From NCBI GenBank assembly GCA_934527255.1, contig CAKTAM010000007.1:1-32644 (forward strand): 32,644 bases of DNA, written 5' to 3'. The stretch is from an uncultured Oscillospiraceae bacterium. GTDB lineage: Bacteria > Bacillota > Clostridia > Oscillospirales > Ruminococcaceae. A program made the position numbers and the translations under genes. Position 1 is the stretch's first letter. Each line of letters opens with the position of its first letter. The notes under the pieces were generated by a model. That model worked only from the letters and a program-made list of their open reading frames with translations, had not been told where the DNA came from and ran no database searches. Positions 16,582 to 24,914 of the stretch are shown here, one piece after another.

Positions 16582-16617
16582 CCCGCCGCAGCCGCTGCGC
16601 TGCGGCGGGCGTTTTTT
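16582..16617 (+). terminator. Second, strong terminator after the membrane-protein gene
   Basis: Perfect 10-bp stem CCCGCCGCAG/CTGCGGCGGG with an 8-nt loop, followed by CGTTTTTT. Confidence 0.9.
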
Positions 16618-16952
16618 GCGCATTTTTCCGCACCAACCAACTGAACTATGGGCATTATATTGTCATTGTATTGAAAATCGACCAATAAACCATATGGGGC
16701 GACACTTTTGCCGAGGATCACTCCATGCTGCTGACATTGTCCGGCGTTTTTTCAAATAGGCAGAAGTCGAACGGCGGCCGCTTTTTCCCCGTAGCTGTTA
16801 CGCACCGTTTTTGCTTTCCTCCGTTATGCGCTGCGGGGCAGTTATTTTCTTTTACCTTCACCGGGCGCTGTTTTTCCACTGCGCACAGATATCGGAAAAG
16901 TTCCCCGTTCTCCCCGCTTTTTCTCTGCCTGCTGCGAATGGCCACGCACCCC
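16618..16952. other. Intergenic stretch without a supported gene
   Basis: About 335 bases, of which 16640-16700 are clearly more AT-rich than the surroundings. No convincing promoter with both boxes, hairpin-plus-T-tract or coding frame with an RBS is visible. An 83-codon minus-strand frame (16718-16969) overlaps the ZIP 3' end and has no start signal. Confidence 0.4.
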
Positions 16953-17771
16953 TCAGCCAAGCGCCACATCCAGTATCATCATCACGGCAAAGCCCAACAG
17001 GCAGGCCAGTGTCACGCCCGTGCGGCTGTGCGGACGCTGCGCCTCCGGCAGCAGCTCATGCGCCGCCACATACACCATCGCCCCGGCGGCGGCCGACAGT
17101 GCCCACGGCAGCGCCTGCCGCACCACCGTCACCAGCGCCGCGCCCGCCAACGCCGACAGCGGCTCTACCAGGCCGGAAAGCTGTCCCAGCCAGAATGCCC
17201 GCCGCCGGGAAACGCCCTCCCGCAGCAGCGGCAGCGACACGGCCGCCCCCTCGGGGAAATTCTGCAGGCCGATGCCCACCGCCACGCTTACCGCCGCCAG
17301 CATGGCGGACGGCGTGCCGTCACGCAGGCTGCCGAAGGCTACCCCAATGGCCAGTCCCTCCGGAATGTTGTGCAGCGTAATAGCTGACACCAGCAGCAGG
17401 CAGCGGCGGTCAAGCGGCAAGCGCCGGACCGCGCGGCCGGGCCTTTGGTCTGCGCGGCGGCTGCACAGCCGCACGGCGGCATCAGCCGCAGCCAGAAACA
17501 GCCCGCCGCCGCAAAAGCCTACCGCCGCCACAAGCCACCCCGGCAGCGCGCTGACCTGCGCCGCCTGCAGGATGGCGGGCTGCAGCAGCGACCAGAACGA
17601 CGCTGCCAGCATGACTCCGGCGCTGGCAGCCAGCACCGGCCGCATATCCGGCTCTTGCCGCTGCGGCAGCAAAAAGACCGTCAGCGCCCCCAACGCCGTC
17701 ACCGCCCAGGTCAGGCAGGCCGCCAGCACCGCCAGAACGACCGGATCGGCACGCAATATCCACATCGGCAT
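16953..17771 (-). CDS. ZIP family divalent metal transporter
   Basis: Inner-membrane importer for zinc, iron or manganese, 272 residues with about eight hydrophobic segments. The metal-binding signatures of helices 4 and 5 are both present: ITLHNIPEGLAIGVAFG and VGIGLQNFPEGAAVSLPLL. Later segments include AHELLPEA, typical of ZupT/GufA-like members. An Arg-rich loop (SRRADQRPGRAVRRLPLDRR, near residue 110) replaces the His-rich loop of many ZIPs. The ATG at 17771 is preferred because GAGGAGG lies 7 nt before it; the frame itself is open 37 codons further. Metal specificity is unknown. I found no Fur, Zur or MntR box that I could trust. Confidence 0.9.
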   Translation of the reverse strand: MPMWILRADPVVLAVLAACLTWAVTALGALTVFLLPQRQEPDMRPVLAASAGVMLAASFWSLLQPAILQAAQVSALPGWLVAAVGFCGGGLFLAAADAAVRLCSRRADQRPGRAVRRLPLDRRCLLLVSAITLHNIPEGLAIGVAFGSLRDGTPSAMLAAVSVAVGIGLQNFPEGAAVSLPLLREGVSRRRAFWLGQLSGLVEPLSALAGAALVTVVRQALPWALSAAAGAMVYVAAHELLPEAQRPHSRTGVTLACLLGFAVMMILDVALG

Positions 17772-18240
17772 ACCGCTTCCTCCTCTCCTATGGGGACGCG
17801 CCCCTGCTGCCGCCCCACCACGATACGGCCGCCGACTAAGGCCGTCAGGGCGCTTTCCCCGCCGGGGCCGCAGGTTGCCCACCCGGCGCTTTCACCCGGC
17901 CGCCTGCCGCATGCAAAACGGCTTAAGCCGCCCGGCGCGCCCGTTTACCCTCAGCATATGCCCTGCCTGACGGCGGCGTTCCCGCAGCGGCTGTCCCGCA
18001 TGCCGACTGCCTTACACTTCGGCCAGACGGCCGCCTGTTTCCCCGGCCGCCTTTGGCATTGGCGCTTCCGCCAAACGGTGCGTCGCTGCGGGGGGGAGAG
18101 TGCCGTCGGTATTCTTCGCTGCCGTCGCACCCCGCCTTGTTTTGTCGCTATGCCGCAGGGCACGGCGGCCGGTGCGGCCTGTATCGTTTGGCATGTTCTT
18201 TAGGCTGCCCGCCGCTCTTTTTGTCCAAACGCCCTCTTTT
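17772..18240. other. GC-rich intergenic region between divergent ZIP and aminopeptidase genes
   Basis: About 470 bases with no supported gene, RNA or clear promoter. The minus-strand frames here have no RBS and Arg-rich shadow composition. Recurrent short GGGNAAA/GCGCC patterns in the ZIP leader suggest RNA structure, but they match no riboswitch class I can name. Confidence 0.4.
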
Positions 18241-18259
18241 CTTTTTATCCAAAATCGTG

Positions 18260-18265
18260 TACAAT
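18260..18265 (+). promoter_or_regulatory. Probable -10 box of the aminopeptidase gene
   Basis: GTGTACAAT upstream of the gene, with TACAAT at 18260-18265. The -35 region is T-rich (TTTTCT) and weak. The leader would be about 65 nt. Confidence 0.4.
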
Positions 18266-18338
18266 AAAGTCGATTTTCAGCGGCGGCCAACGCCCCGGCT
18301 GCGGACGCTGCGCGTTTTTTTCCGAAAGGAGCATCCTT

Positions 18339-19646
18339 ATGAACGAACCCACTACCCGCCTGTTGGATTTTATCCGCCGCAGCCCCACGGCACTGCATGC
18401 GGCCGAAAACGCCGCCAACGCTCTGCGCGCGGCCGGTTATGCCGAGCTGTCGGAAAGCCGCAGCTGGGCGCTGCAGCCCGGCGGCCGCTATTTTGTGCGG
18501 CGCAACGGCTCGGCCATTGCGGCCTTTGCCCTGCCGGAGGACCCCCGGGCCGCCCATTTTCAAATTTACGCCGCCCATGGCGATTCGCCCGCGCTGCGCG
18601 TCAAGGCCGTATGGCGGCTGGCCGACCGGCTGTACCTGCGGCTGAACACCGAACCGTACGGCGGCGGGCTGTGGGGCACCTGGTTCGACCGTCCGCTTTC
18701 GCTGGCCGGGCGCGTTGTGCTGCGCGGCGCGGATGGCAGCCTGCAGACCCGGCTGGTCAATCTGGACCGCGACCTGCTGATGCTTCCCAGCATCCCCATT
18801 CACTTCAACCGCACCGCCAACGACGGCACCCGCATCGACCCGCAGGCCGACCTTTGCCCGGTGCTTTCCATGGATACCGACCTGACGCTGGAAGAGCTGC
18901 TGGCGCAGGAGCTGCGGGTGACCCCGCAGGAGATCGTCTCGCACGAGCTGACCGTTTACTGCCGCAGCCGTGGCCTGTGCTGGGGCGCGCGGCAGGAGTT
19001 TTTATCCGCCCCGCGGCTGGACGACCTGCAGTGCGCCTTTGCCGGGCTGGAGGGGCTGCTGCACAGCACGCCCGCGCCCGGCGTTGTTCCGTTGTGGGTC
19101 TGCTTTGACAATGAGGAGACCGGCAGCGCCACACGGCAGGGCGCAGCCGGAACCTTCCTGGCGGATGTGCTGGAGCGCATCGGCGCGGCGCTTGACTGGC
19201 CGCGTCAGGCGCAGCTGGCGGCGCAGGCGGCTTCCTTTTTGCTGTCTGCCGACAATGCGCACGCCGTGCACCCCGCCCACGGCGAGCTGTACGACACCGG
19301 GAACCGTACGGCCATGAACGGCGGCGTAGTGCTCAAACATGCCGTTGCCTATTCCACCGACGGCGTATCCGACGGCATCGTCCGCGACCTGTGCGCGCGC
19401 CACGGCATCCCCCTGCAGGATTTTGCCAACCGCAGCAACATCCGCGGCGGCAGCACGCTGGCCAATATCGCTTCCAGCCAACTGAACATTCGCATGGCGG
19501 ATATTGGCCTGCCGCAGCTGGCCATGCACGCCGCCTATGAGACCGCAGGGGCAGAGGATACCGCCAGCCTGATCAAGCTGGCCCGCTACTTCTTCTCCGA
19601 GGCGCTGACCGAGGCTGACGACGGCAGTTTTTGCTGGCAGGCATAA
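18339..19646 (+). CDS. M18 family zinc aminopeptidase
   Basis: Cytosolic dinuclear-zinc aminopeptidase (aspartyl aminopeptidase-like) that trims N-terminal residues from peptides. Its 435 residues are in the family range. The metal and catalytic residues are all visible: His80 and Asp82 in AAHGDSPALRVK, Asp228 in APRLDDLQC, Glu259/Glu260 in FDNEETGS, Asp305 in SADNAHAVHP, and His397 in QLAMHAAYE. C-terminal motifs GGSTLANIASS and DIGLPQLAMH are typical of M18. RBS AAAGGAG is at 18325-18331. The alpha-galactosidase gene follows after 80 nt with no terminator, so they may share a transcript without an obvious shared pathway. Confidence 0.95.
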   Translation: MNEPTTRLLDFIRRSPTALHAAENAANALRAAGYAELSESRSWALQPGGRYFVRRNGSAIAAFALPEDPRAAHFQIYAAHGDSPALRVKAVWRLADRLYLRLNTEPYGGGLWGTWFDRPLSLAGRVVLRGADGSLQTRLVNLDRDLLMLPSIPIHFNRTANDGTRIDPQADLCPVLSMDTDLTLEELLAQELRVTPQEIVSHELTVYCRSRGLCWGARQEFLSAPRLDDLQCAFAGLEGLLHSTPAPGVVPLWVCFDNEETGSATRQGAAGTFLADVLERIGAALDWPRQAQLAAQAASFLLSADNAHAVHPAHGELYDTGNRTAMNGGVVLKHAVAYSTDGVSDGIVRDLCARHGIPLQDFANRSNIRGGSTLANIASSQLNIRMADIGLPQLAMHAAYETAGAEDTASLIKLARYFFSEALTEADDGSFCWQA

Positions 19647-19726
19647 GCCCACGACGCGCCATGCCGCCTGCCCCCAAATCATCTTTCTGACAAAAATCGC
19701 CGCTTGGCGGTAAGGGAGGAACCGTT

Positions 19727-21865
19727 ATGAATGTTGTTTTACACAGCCGCGTTGCACTGGGCGATATGGAAGCCTGCACCTGGCTGGATGCCGACACCGG
19801 CGCAGCCGGGCTGATGCTGATCCCGGCGGGGATGGACCCTCTGCCTTTTTCCGCCAAGCATCAGAATATTGATTCCATGGTGCAGCTGAAGCTGGTGGGC
19901 GATCCGTACCCCGGCTCTTTTTCCAGCGGCGTTACCATGCGCGGCAGTGCCAGCACCGCCGCCCTGCGGCTGAAGGATCAGCAGGTATCGGTGACGGATG
20001 CCGGCGCGGAAATTTTCACCACGCTGGAGGATGGCCGCGGCCACACCGTGGTACATCAGCTGGTATGGGAGGGCGGCAGCTGGCTGCGCAGCCGCACCCG
20101 GTTTGAAAACCACACCGATGCCGACGCTACATTGGAGCTACTGACCAGCTTTTCCATCAGCGGGCTGACCCCGTTTACCCCGGGCGATGCGGCCAACACC
20201 CTGCTGCTGCACCGCGCCCGCGGCGTGTGGAGCATGGAGGGACGGCTGGACACCCAAACGCTGGAGCAACTGCAGCTGGAGCCCTCGTGGACCTACCACG
20301 GCGTGCGGTGCGAGCGCTTCGGTCAGGTGGGCAGCATGCCCTGCAACCACTGGTTTCCGTGGATGGTGGTGGAGGATACCGCCAACCATGTTTTCTGGGG
20401 GGCGCAGATCGCCCACAACGCCAGCTGGCAGATGGAGGCTTTCCGGCAGGATGACGGACTGGCCATCAGCGGCGGCCTTGCCGACTGGGATTTTGGCCGC
20501 TGGCGCAAGCGGGTGGCCCCGGGCGAAAGCTTTGTCACGCCGGATGCCATCCTGACGGTCTGCCGCGCCGCCGCGCTGGATGACGCCGCCTGCCGTCTGA
20601 CCGCTGCCGCCACCCCCGCCGTCAACGCCGGCCCCGCCAGCGAGCAGGAGCTGCCGGTGATGTTCAACGAATACTGCACCACCTGGACGAACCCCACGCT
20701 GGAGCGTCTGATGCCGGTGCTGGAGGCCGTCAAGAACAAGGGCTTTGCCTATTTTGTCATTGATGCGGGCTGGTTCAAAAACGAGGATAAATACAACTGG
20801 GAGCAGGCCATGGGCGACTATGTGCCCTCGCGGCTGCTGTATCCGAACGGCATTCACGTTATTTCCGACGCCATCCGCGAGGCCGGAATGGTACCCGGCC
20901 TGTGGTTTGAGCTGGACGGCGTGGGCTGCACCTCGCACGCGTGGCAGCAGACGGAGGATTTGCTGTGGCGCGACGGCCAGCCGCTGCAGGTGGGGGCGCG
21001 GCGCTTCCGCGCCATGGCCAAGCCGGAGGTGCGCCAAAAGCTGCACCGCATCGTCACCGACCTGTTGAAGGAAAACGGCTTCGGCTATATCAAAATCGAT
21101 TACAACGACAGCATCGGCCCAGGCTGCGACGGCTATGAAAGCGACGGCGAGGGCCTGCGGCAGACGGCCGTCGGTTCGGCCGCGTTCATCCGCGAGATGA
21201 AGGAGGCCATTCCCGGCCTGATCGTGGAAAACTGCGCCTCCGGCGGGCACCGGTTGGAGCCGCTGATGCTTGGCCTGACCACGCTTTCCAGCTTTTCCGA
21301 TGCGCACGAGTGCGAGGAGATTCCCATCATCGCCGCCAACATGCACCGGCTGATGCTGCCGCGCCAGTGCCAGATCTGGGCGGTACTGCGCGCCGACGAC
21401 AGCGAGCGGCGGCTGGTTTACTCGCTGGCCAACACGCTGTTGGGGCGCATGTGCGTTTCGGGCGATGTTGACCGGCTGACCCCGCGCCAGTGGCAGGTGG
21501 TGGATGACGGCATCGCCTTTTATCAAAAGAGCGTTCCCTATATCCGCGACGGCGTTACGCGCCGCTATGGGCCCGAGGTCGCCGTTTACCGGCACCCCAC
21601 GGGCTGGCAGGCCGTTGTGCGCCTGATCCCCGGCCGGGGCGCGTTGCTGGTGCTGCACGTCTTTGCCCAACCCTACCCGCAGACCATCAGCTTTGACCTG
21701 CCCTTTGACGATTATACGCCGGAGGAGGTCTACACCTCCGAGCCAAATACCCTGACCATTGAGGGCGCGCACCTGCGCTATACGCCCGCCGCCCCCATGA
21801 CGGCGCTGGCCGTGCTGCTGCGGCAGCCGCCGCGTGCGCCGCAGTGGGTGGAGGACGACGACTGA
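19727..21865 (+). CDS. Alpha-galactosidase, glycoside hydrolase family 36
   Basis: Retaining GH36 enzyme of 712 residues that removes terminal alpha-galactosyl groups (raffinose, melibiose, galactomannan side chains). The N-terminal beta-sandwich (about 1-300) is followed by a TIM barrel. The nucleophile Asp458 lies in GYIKIDYND, the family K-x-D-x-N pattern. The acid/base Asp525 lies in SFSDAHECEE. Also present are MFNEYCTTWTNPT, VIDAGWFKN and ENCASGGHR, a typical GH36 block. The usual GH36 SDxxD is here SDAHE, a subgroup difference, so alpha-N-acetylgalactosaminidase or another alpha-glycosidase activity is possible. No signal peptide, so cytoplasmic. GGAGGAA lies before the ATG. Confidence 0.92.
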   Translation: MNVVLHSRVALGDMEACTWLDADTGAAGLMLIPAGMDPLPFSAKHQNIDSMVQLKLVGDPYPGSFSSGVTMRGSASTAALRLKDQQVSVTDAGAEIFTTLEDGRGHTVVHQLVWEGGSWLRSRTRFENHTDADATLELLTSFSISGLTPFTPGDAANTLLLHRARGVWSMEGRLDTQTLEQLQLEPSWTYHGVRCERFGQVGSMPCNHWFPWMVVEDTANHVFWGAQIAHNASWQMEAFRQDDGLAISGGLADWDFGRWRKRVAPGESFVTPDAILTVCRAAALDDAACRLTAAATPAVNAGPASEQELPVMFNEYCTTWTNPTLERLMPVLEAVKNKGFAYFVIDAGWFKNEDKYNWEQAMGDYVPSRLLYPNGIHVISDAIREAGMVPGLWFELDGVGCTSHAWQQTEDLLWRDGQPLQVGARRFRAMAKPEVRQKLHRIVTDLLKENGFGYIKIDYNDSIGPGCDGYESDGEGLRQTAVGSAAFIREMKEAIPGLIVENCASGGHRLEPLMLGLTTLSSFSDAHECEEIPIIAANMHRLMLPRQCQIWAVLRADDSERRLVYSLANTLLGRMCVSGDVDRLTPRQWQVVDDGIAFYQKSVPYIRDGVTRRYGPEVAVYRHPTGWQAVVRLIPGRGALLVLHVFAQPYPQTISFDLPFDDYTPEEVYTSEPNTLTIEGAHLRYTPAAPMTALAVLLRQPPRAPQWVEDDD

Positions 21866-21925
21866 AAGCCGCGTGAAGCGCATCGGCCCGGCCGATGACC
21901 GACGCCTACCAAAGCAGCCCGACAC

Positions 21926-21965
21926 AAAAAGCCCGCCGAAGCATTCCTGCTTCGGCGGGCTTTTT
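21926..21965. terminator. Strong bidirectional terminator between alpha-galactosidase and ParB-like genes
   Basis: Perfect 18-bp stem from AAAAAGCCCGCCGAAGCA, loop TTCC and its complement. T tracts occur on both strands, and it serves the two convergent genes. Confidence 0.95.
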
Positions 21966-22004
21966 TATACGCCTGCGCCCTGTGGGAGCAAGGGGCCTGT
22001 TCTT

Positions 22005-22445
22005 TTACAGCAGATAGTCCGGCATGGCGGGCAGCGACGCGGCCGCCATAAACTTGCCCTCGTGAATATCGCTGGCGGTGGTGCGGGTGGCGTGCAGCTC
22101 CTGAAACAGGCGCAGTGCCTCGCGGTCATCCGCCACTTCCAGCACCACGGCAGGCACCGCCGTCAGGCGCAGCTTGGCGGCGGCATCCAGCCGCTTATAG
22201 CCGCCCAGCAGATACAGCGTGCCGTCCGGCGTGCGGCCGATCATCAGCGGGCCAAGAATGCCGTGCTCGCGGATGGAGGTGACCAGCGCCGCGCTGGCCG
22301 CATCTGCCGTGGTGGCCTCGGCCCCTTTGATGTAATGGATCTTCAGTGTTTCGACCTCGGTGTATTCGCCGCGCAGCGGACGGCGCGGCGTCACGCTGCC
22401 CACCTCCAACGGCTCCTCATGCTTCTTTGTTCCGGTTGCTGACAC
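22005..22445 (-). CDS. Minimal ParB-like protein (ParB N-terminal/Srx fold only)
   Basis: Partner of the upstream ParA. It has 146 residues, against about 280 or more for a full ParB. A single ParB-N domain is visible at about residues 31-105, with VTSIREHGILGPLMIGR (box I-like) and LLGGYKRLDAAAKLRLTAVP. The latter matches the nucleotide-binding box II, canonically GERRWRAA. The family Arg pair is here Lys-Arg (GGYKR, 81-85). No helix-turn-helix and no dimerisation domain follow; the last 40 residues are short and unassigned. The start is a GTG inside the parA 3' end: AAAGGAGG lies 9 nt before it. The next in-frame ATG upstream (22475) is deeper in parA and lacks a fitting RBS. The 29-nt overlap implies translational coupling. 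Confidence 0.8.
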   Translation of the reverse strand: MSATGTKKHEEPLEVGSVTPRRPLRGEYTEVETLKIHYIKGAEATTADAASAALVTSIREHGILGPLMIGRTPDGTLYLLGGYKRLDAAAKLRLTAVPAVVLEVADDREALRLFQELHATRTTASDIHEGKFMAAASLPAMPDYLL

Positions 22446-23223
22446 GGAAATCGACCTCCTTTGCCAAAGCTTCATATTCAGCGGCGGCACGGCAGCCGCG
22501 GCGGAACACTCCGACCGGCTGGCTGGCGTCCTGCGCCCATTCAATGGAAGCATCCACGCGGATATAGGTGTCAAACGTGGTGACATCCGGCATTTCGCGC
22601 AGCTCCTCCAGCGTCTGACGGAAATAGTTCTTGCGTTCGTTGACCTTGGTCACAACAATGCCCAGCAGCTGTAATTTGGGCGAGATCTGCCGCACCGTCG
22701 AGAAGAACTCAAACATATTGGCCAGGCCGAACAGCCCCCAGGGCGAGGCCTCCACCGGCACCAGCAGCCAATCGGAGGCGCACAGCAGGTTCATCGCCCA
22801 TCCGCCCAGCGTCGGCGGCGCATCCATCAGAATATAATCATAGCGGCCGCTCGCCTTGATATTCTGCAGGCAGCGGCTCAAAATCAGTTCGCGCTGCCAC
22901 TTGGTGAACAGCTCGTACTCAATGCCGCTCATCAGTGTGCTGGAGGGGATGAGATCCAGCCCTTCATACGGGGTGGGTACAATATAATCGGTCAGATCCT
23001 TCTGGTCACGCACCGCATGGTACAGGTTGCGTTCGCCCTGGGCCATGGCCAGCACCTCTTCCTCCGGAAAGAAGGAAAGCGACAGGTTCAGCTGCATGTC
23101 GCCGTCCACCAGAAGCACCCGCTTGCCCTGCTGTGCCAGAAAATACCCCACGTTGCCGCAGGTGGTGGACTTGCCGCTGCCGCCCTTGTTGTTGGCAAAG
23201 CAGATGGTCACGGTCTGTTTCAT
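22417..23223 (-). CDS. ParA family partition ATPase
   Basis: MinD/ParA-type ATPase of 268 residues that binds DNA or membrane surfaces in an ATP-dependent manner and positions cargo. The deviant Walker A KGGSGKST with its signature lysine (NNKGGSGKST, near residue 12) is intact. The Walker A' is DGDMQ, where most ParAs have D-x-D-P-Q. Walker B is YILMDAPPTLGG. There is no N-terminal HTH, so it is the Soj-like small type. GGAGG precedes the ATG, and a strong promoter lies at 23304-23332. It is the first gene of a two-gene unit with the ParB-like protein. It is not near any replication-origin gene in this window, so whether it segregates a chromosome, an element or protein cargo is open. Confidence 0.93.
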   Translation of the reverse strand: MKQTVTICFANNKGGSGKSTTCGNVGYFLAQQGKRVLLVDGDMQLNLSLSFFPEEEVLAMAQGERNLYHAVRDQKDLTDYIVPTPYEGLDLIPSSTLMSGIEYELFTKWQRELILSRCLQNIKASGRYDYILMDAPPTLGGWAMNLLCASDWLLVPVEASPWGLFGLANMFEFFSTVRQISPKLQLLGIVVTKVNERKNYFRQTLEELREMPDVTTFDTYIRVDASIEWAQDASQPVGVFRRGCRAAAEYEALAKEVDFRVSNRNKEA

Positions 23224-23303
23224 GGTTTGCGGGCCTCCCTGTTTTTCATGCAGCGCAGCGGCTGCGTTTTTTTGGCGCTTGCGTCTATTGCTCTCTGCTT
23301 GAA

Positions 23304-23332
23304 AGTATAAGCTTACCGGGGCGGAAAGTCAA
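23304..23332 (-). promoter_or_regulatory. Sigma-A promoter of parA/parB-like unit
   Basis: Minus-strand TTGACT (23327-23332), 17 nt, TATACT (23304-23309). A half parS-like TGTTTCACG (23333-23341) abuts the -35. The leader is about 75 nt. Confidence 0.8.
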
Positions 23333-23400
23333 TGTTTCACGCCGTTTTTTCTGCCGCAGCTATGCTGCAGCTCTTCCTGGTGGGAGGCTTCTGCCGTCGG

Positions 23401-23430
23401 CCGCACGCCGCAAACCCTCCGCACGCCGCA
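23401..23430. repeat. Tandem direct repeat upstream of parA
   Basis: CCGCACGCCGCA occurs at 23401-23412 and 23419-23430, an 18-bp period. It lies between the divergent parA and MATE promoters. Two copies only. Confidence 0.45.
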
Positions 23431-23447
23431 GGGCCGCTCCTCCGCGG

Positions 23448-23476
23448 TTGCTTTTCTGCGAAAAAGGTTGTATACT
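23448..23476 (+). promoter_or_regulatory. Sigma-A promoter of the MATE transporter
   Basis: TTGCTT (23448-23453), 17 nt, TATACT (23471-23476). Confidence 0.75.
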
Positions 23477-23518
23477 GTTACATAGTCGACTGACTGGAAA
23501 GGACGTACCTCTGTTATT

Positions 23519-24907
23519 ATGAAGCATAAAGAGCATACCGTTGATATGCTGCATGGCCCGCTGTATAAAAACCTGATTCTGTTTACTCTGCCCATGATCG
23601 CCAGCGGCATTCTGCAGCTGCTGTACAACGCGGCAGACGTCATTGTGGTGGGGCGCTGGGCCGGGCAGACCTCGCTGGCGGCCGTAGGCAGCTGCGGCGC
23701 GCTGATGAACCTTGTGACCAACCTGTTTTTGGGACTTTCGGTCGGCACCAGCGTTATGGTGGCGCAGCGCATCGGCGCGGGCCGCTATGACGAAGTGCAC
23801 CGCGCGGTGCAGACCACCGTCACCGTCAGCGTCATTGGCGGGCTGATCCTTGGCGCGGCCGGGTATTTTCTGGCGCGCGACGCGCTGCTGGCCATGTCCA
23901 CGCCGGAGGATGTCATTGATCTGGCCTCACTGTACCTCGAGATCTGCTTTCTGGGCGTGCCCGGCATCATGATCTACAACTTCGGTGCGGCAGTGCTGCG
24001 CGCCATCGGCGACACCCGCCGCCCGCTGTACTTTCTGGCGGCCTCGGGCATGGTCAACGTGGTGCTGAACCTTGTCTTTGTCATTGCCTTTCATATGGAT
24101 GTTGCCGGTGTTGCGCTGGCCACCATCATTTCGCAGTACATCTCGGCCGCGCTGGTGGTGTTCTGCCTGATGCGCAGCCACGAGTGCTATCACTTTGACA
24201 TTCGCAAAATGGCTGTTTCCGGCAAGGATCTGCTGGAGATGATGCGCATCGGCCTGCCGGCCGGGCTGCAGGGCACGCTGTTTTCGCTTTCCAACGTCAT
24301 CATTCAATCCACCGTCAACAGCTTTGGCTCGGTCGTGATGGCGGGCAACTCGGCTTCGGCCAATCTGGAGGGCTTCATCTACGTTTCCATGAACGCGCTG
24401 CACCAGACGGCGCTGACCTTTACCGGCCAGAACTACGGGGCGCGGCAATACCGCCGCACCGGCCGCATTCTGGCGGATTGTCTGGTGCTGGTGTGCGCCG
24501 TGGGGCTGCTGCTGGGGCTGCTGGTGTATGTGCTGCGCATGCCGCTGCTGGCCATTTACGCCCCCGGCGAGGAGGACGTCATTGCCGCCGGGGCCATCCG
24601 CTGCACCATCATTTCACTGACGTACTTCACCTGCGGCATTATGGATGTTATGGTCGGCGGCCTGCGCGGCCTTGGCTATTCCGTCATGCCGATGATCGTT
24701 TCGCTGCTGGGCGCGTGCGGCCTGCGCATTGTGTGGATCTACACCATCTTCCCGCTGCAGCCCACGCTGCAATGCCTGTATCTGTCCTACCCCATTTCGT
24801 GGGTGGTCACCTCGCTGGTGCATGTGATCTGCTATCTGGTGGTGCACCGCCGCCTGCCGGAAGACGGCCAGCTGCCAAGGCCGCGCCGGGCTGCGACCGC
24901 AGACTGA
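23519..24907 (+). CDS. MATE family multidrug efflux transporter
   Basis: Inner-membrane Na+ or H+ coupled exporter, 462 residues with about 12 hydrophobic segments in two homologous halves. Motifs typical of the NorM/DinF-like bacterial group are present: LPMIASGILQLLYNAADVIVVGR near residue 24, then GTSVMVAQRIGAGRYDEV. Also visible are AVLRAIGDTRRPLYF, the second-half equivalents SASANLEGFIYV and FTGQNYGARQYRR, and the short GGLRGLGYSV. The AAAGGA at 23498-23503 is 15 nt from the ATG, unusually far, so initiation may be weak. It has its own promoter and ends in a perfect palindromic terminator. The substrate is unknown; the family exports cationic drugs and dyes. Confidence 0.95.
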   Translation: MKHKEHTVDMLHGPLYKNLILFTLPMIASGILQLLYNAADVIVVGRWAGQTSLAAVGSCGALMNLVTNLFLGLSVGTSVMVAQRIGAGRYDEVHRAVQTTVTVSVIGGLILGAAGYFLARDALLAMSTPEDVIDLASLYLEICFLGVPGIMIYNFGAAVLRAIGDTRRPLYFLAASGMVNVVLNLVFVIAFHMDVAGVALATIISQYISAALVVFCLMRSHECYHFDIRKMAVSGKDLLEMMRIGLPAGLQGTLFSLSNVIIQSTVNSFGSVVMAGNSASANLEGFIYVSMNALHQTALTFTGQNYGARQYRRTGRILADCLVLVCAVGLLLGLLVYVLRMPLLAIYAPGEEDVIAAGAIRCTIISLTYFTCGIMDVMVGGLRGLGYSVMPMIVSLLGACGLRIVWIYTIFPLQPTLQCLYLSYPISWVVTSLVHVICYLVVHRRLPEDGQLPRPRRAATAD

Positions 24908-24914
24908 AGCGAAA

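Noticed and set aside
16718..16969. 83-codon minus-strand frame after the ZIP gene
   Set aside because: Overlaps the ZIP 3' end, has no RBS at its start, and shows no domain or biased composition.
17772..18240. Possible metal riboswitch before the ZIP gene
   Set aside because: Short GGGNAAA and GGGCAACC words are present, but the order does not match the NiCo or Mn2+ riboswitch consensus I know; left as unassigned.
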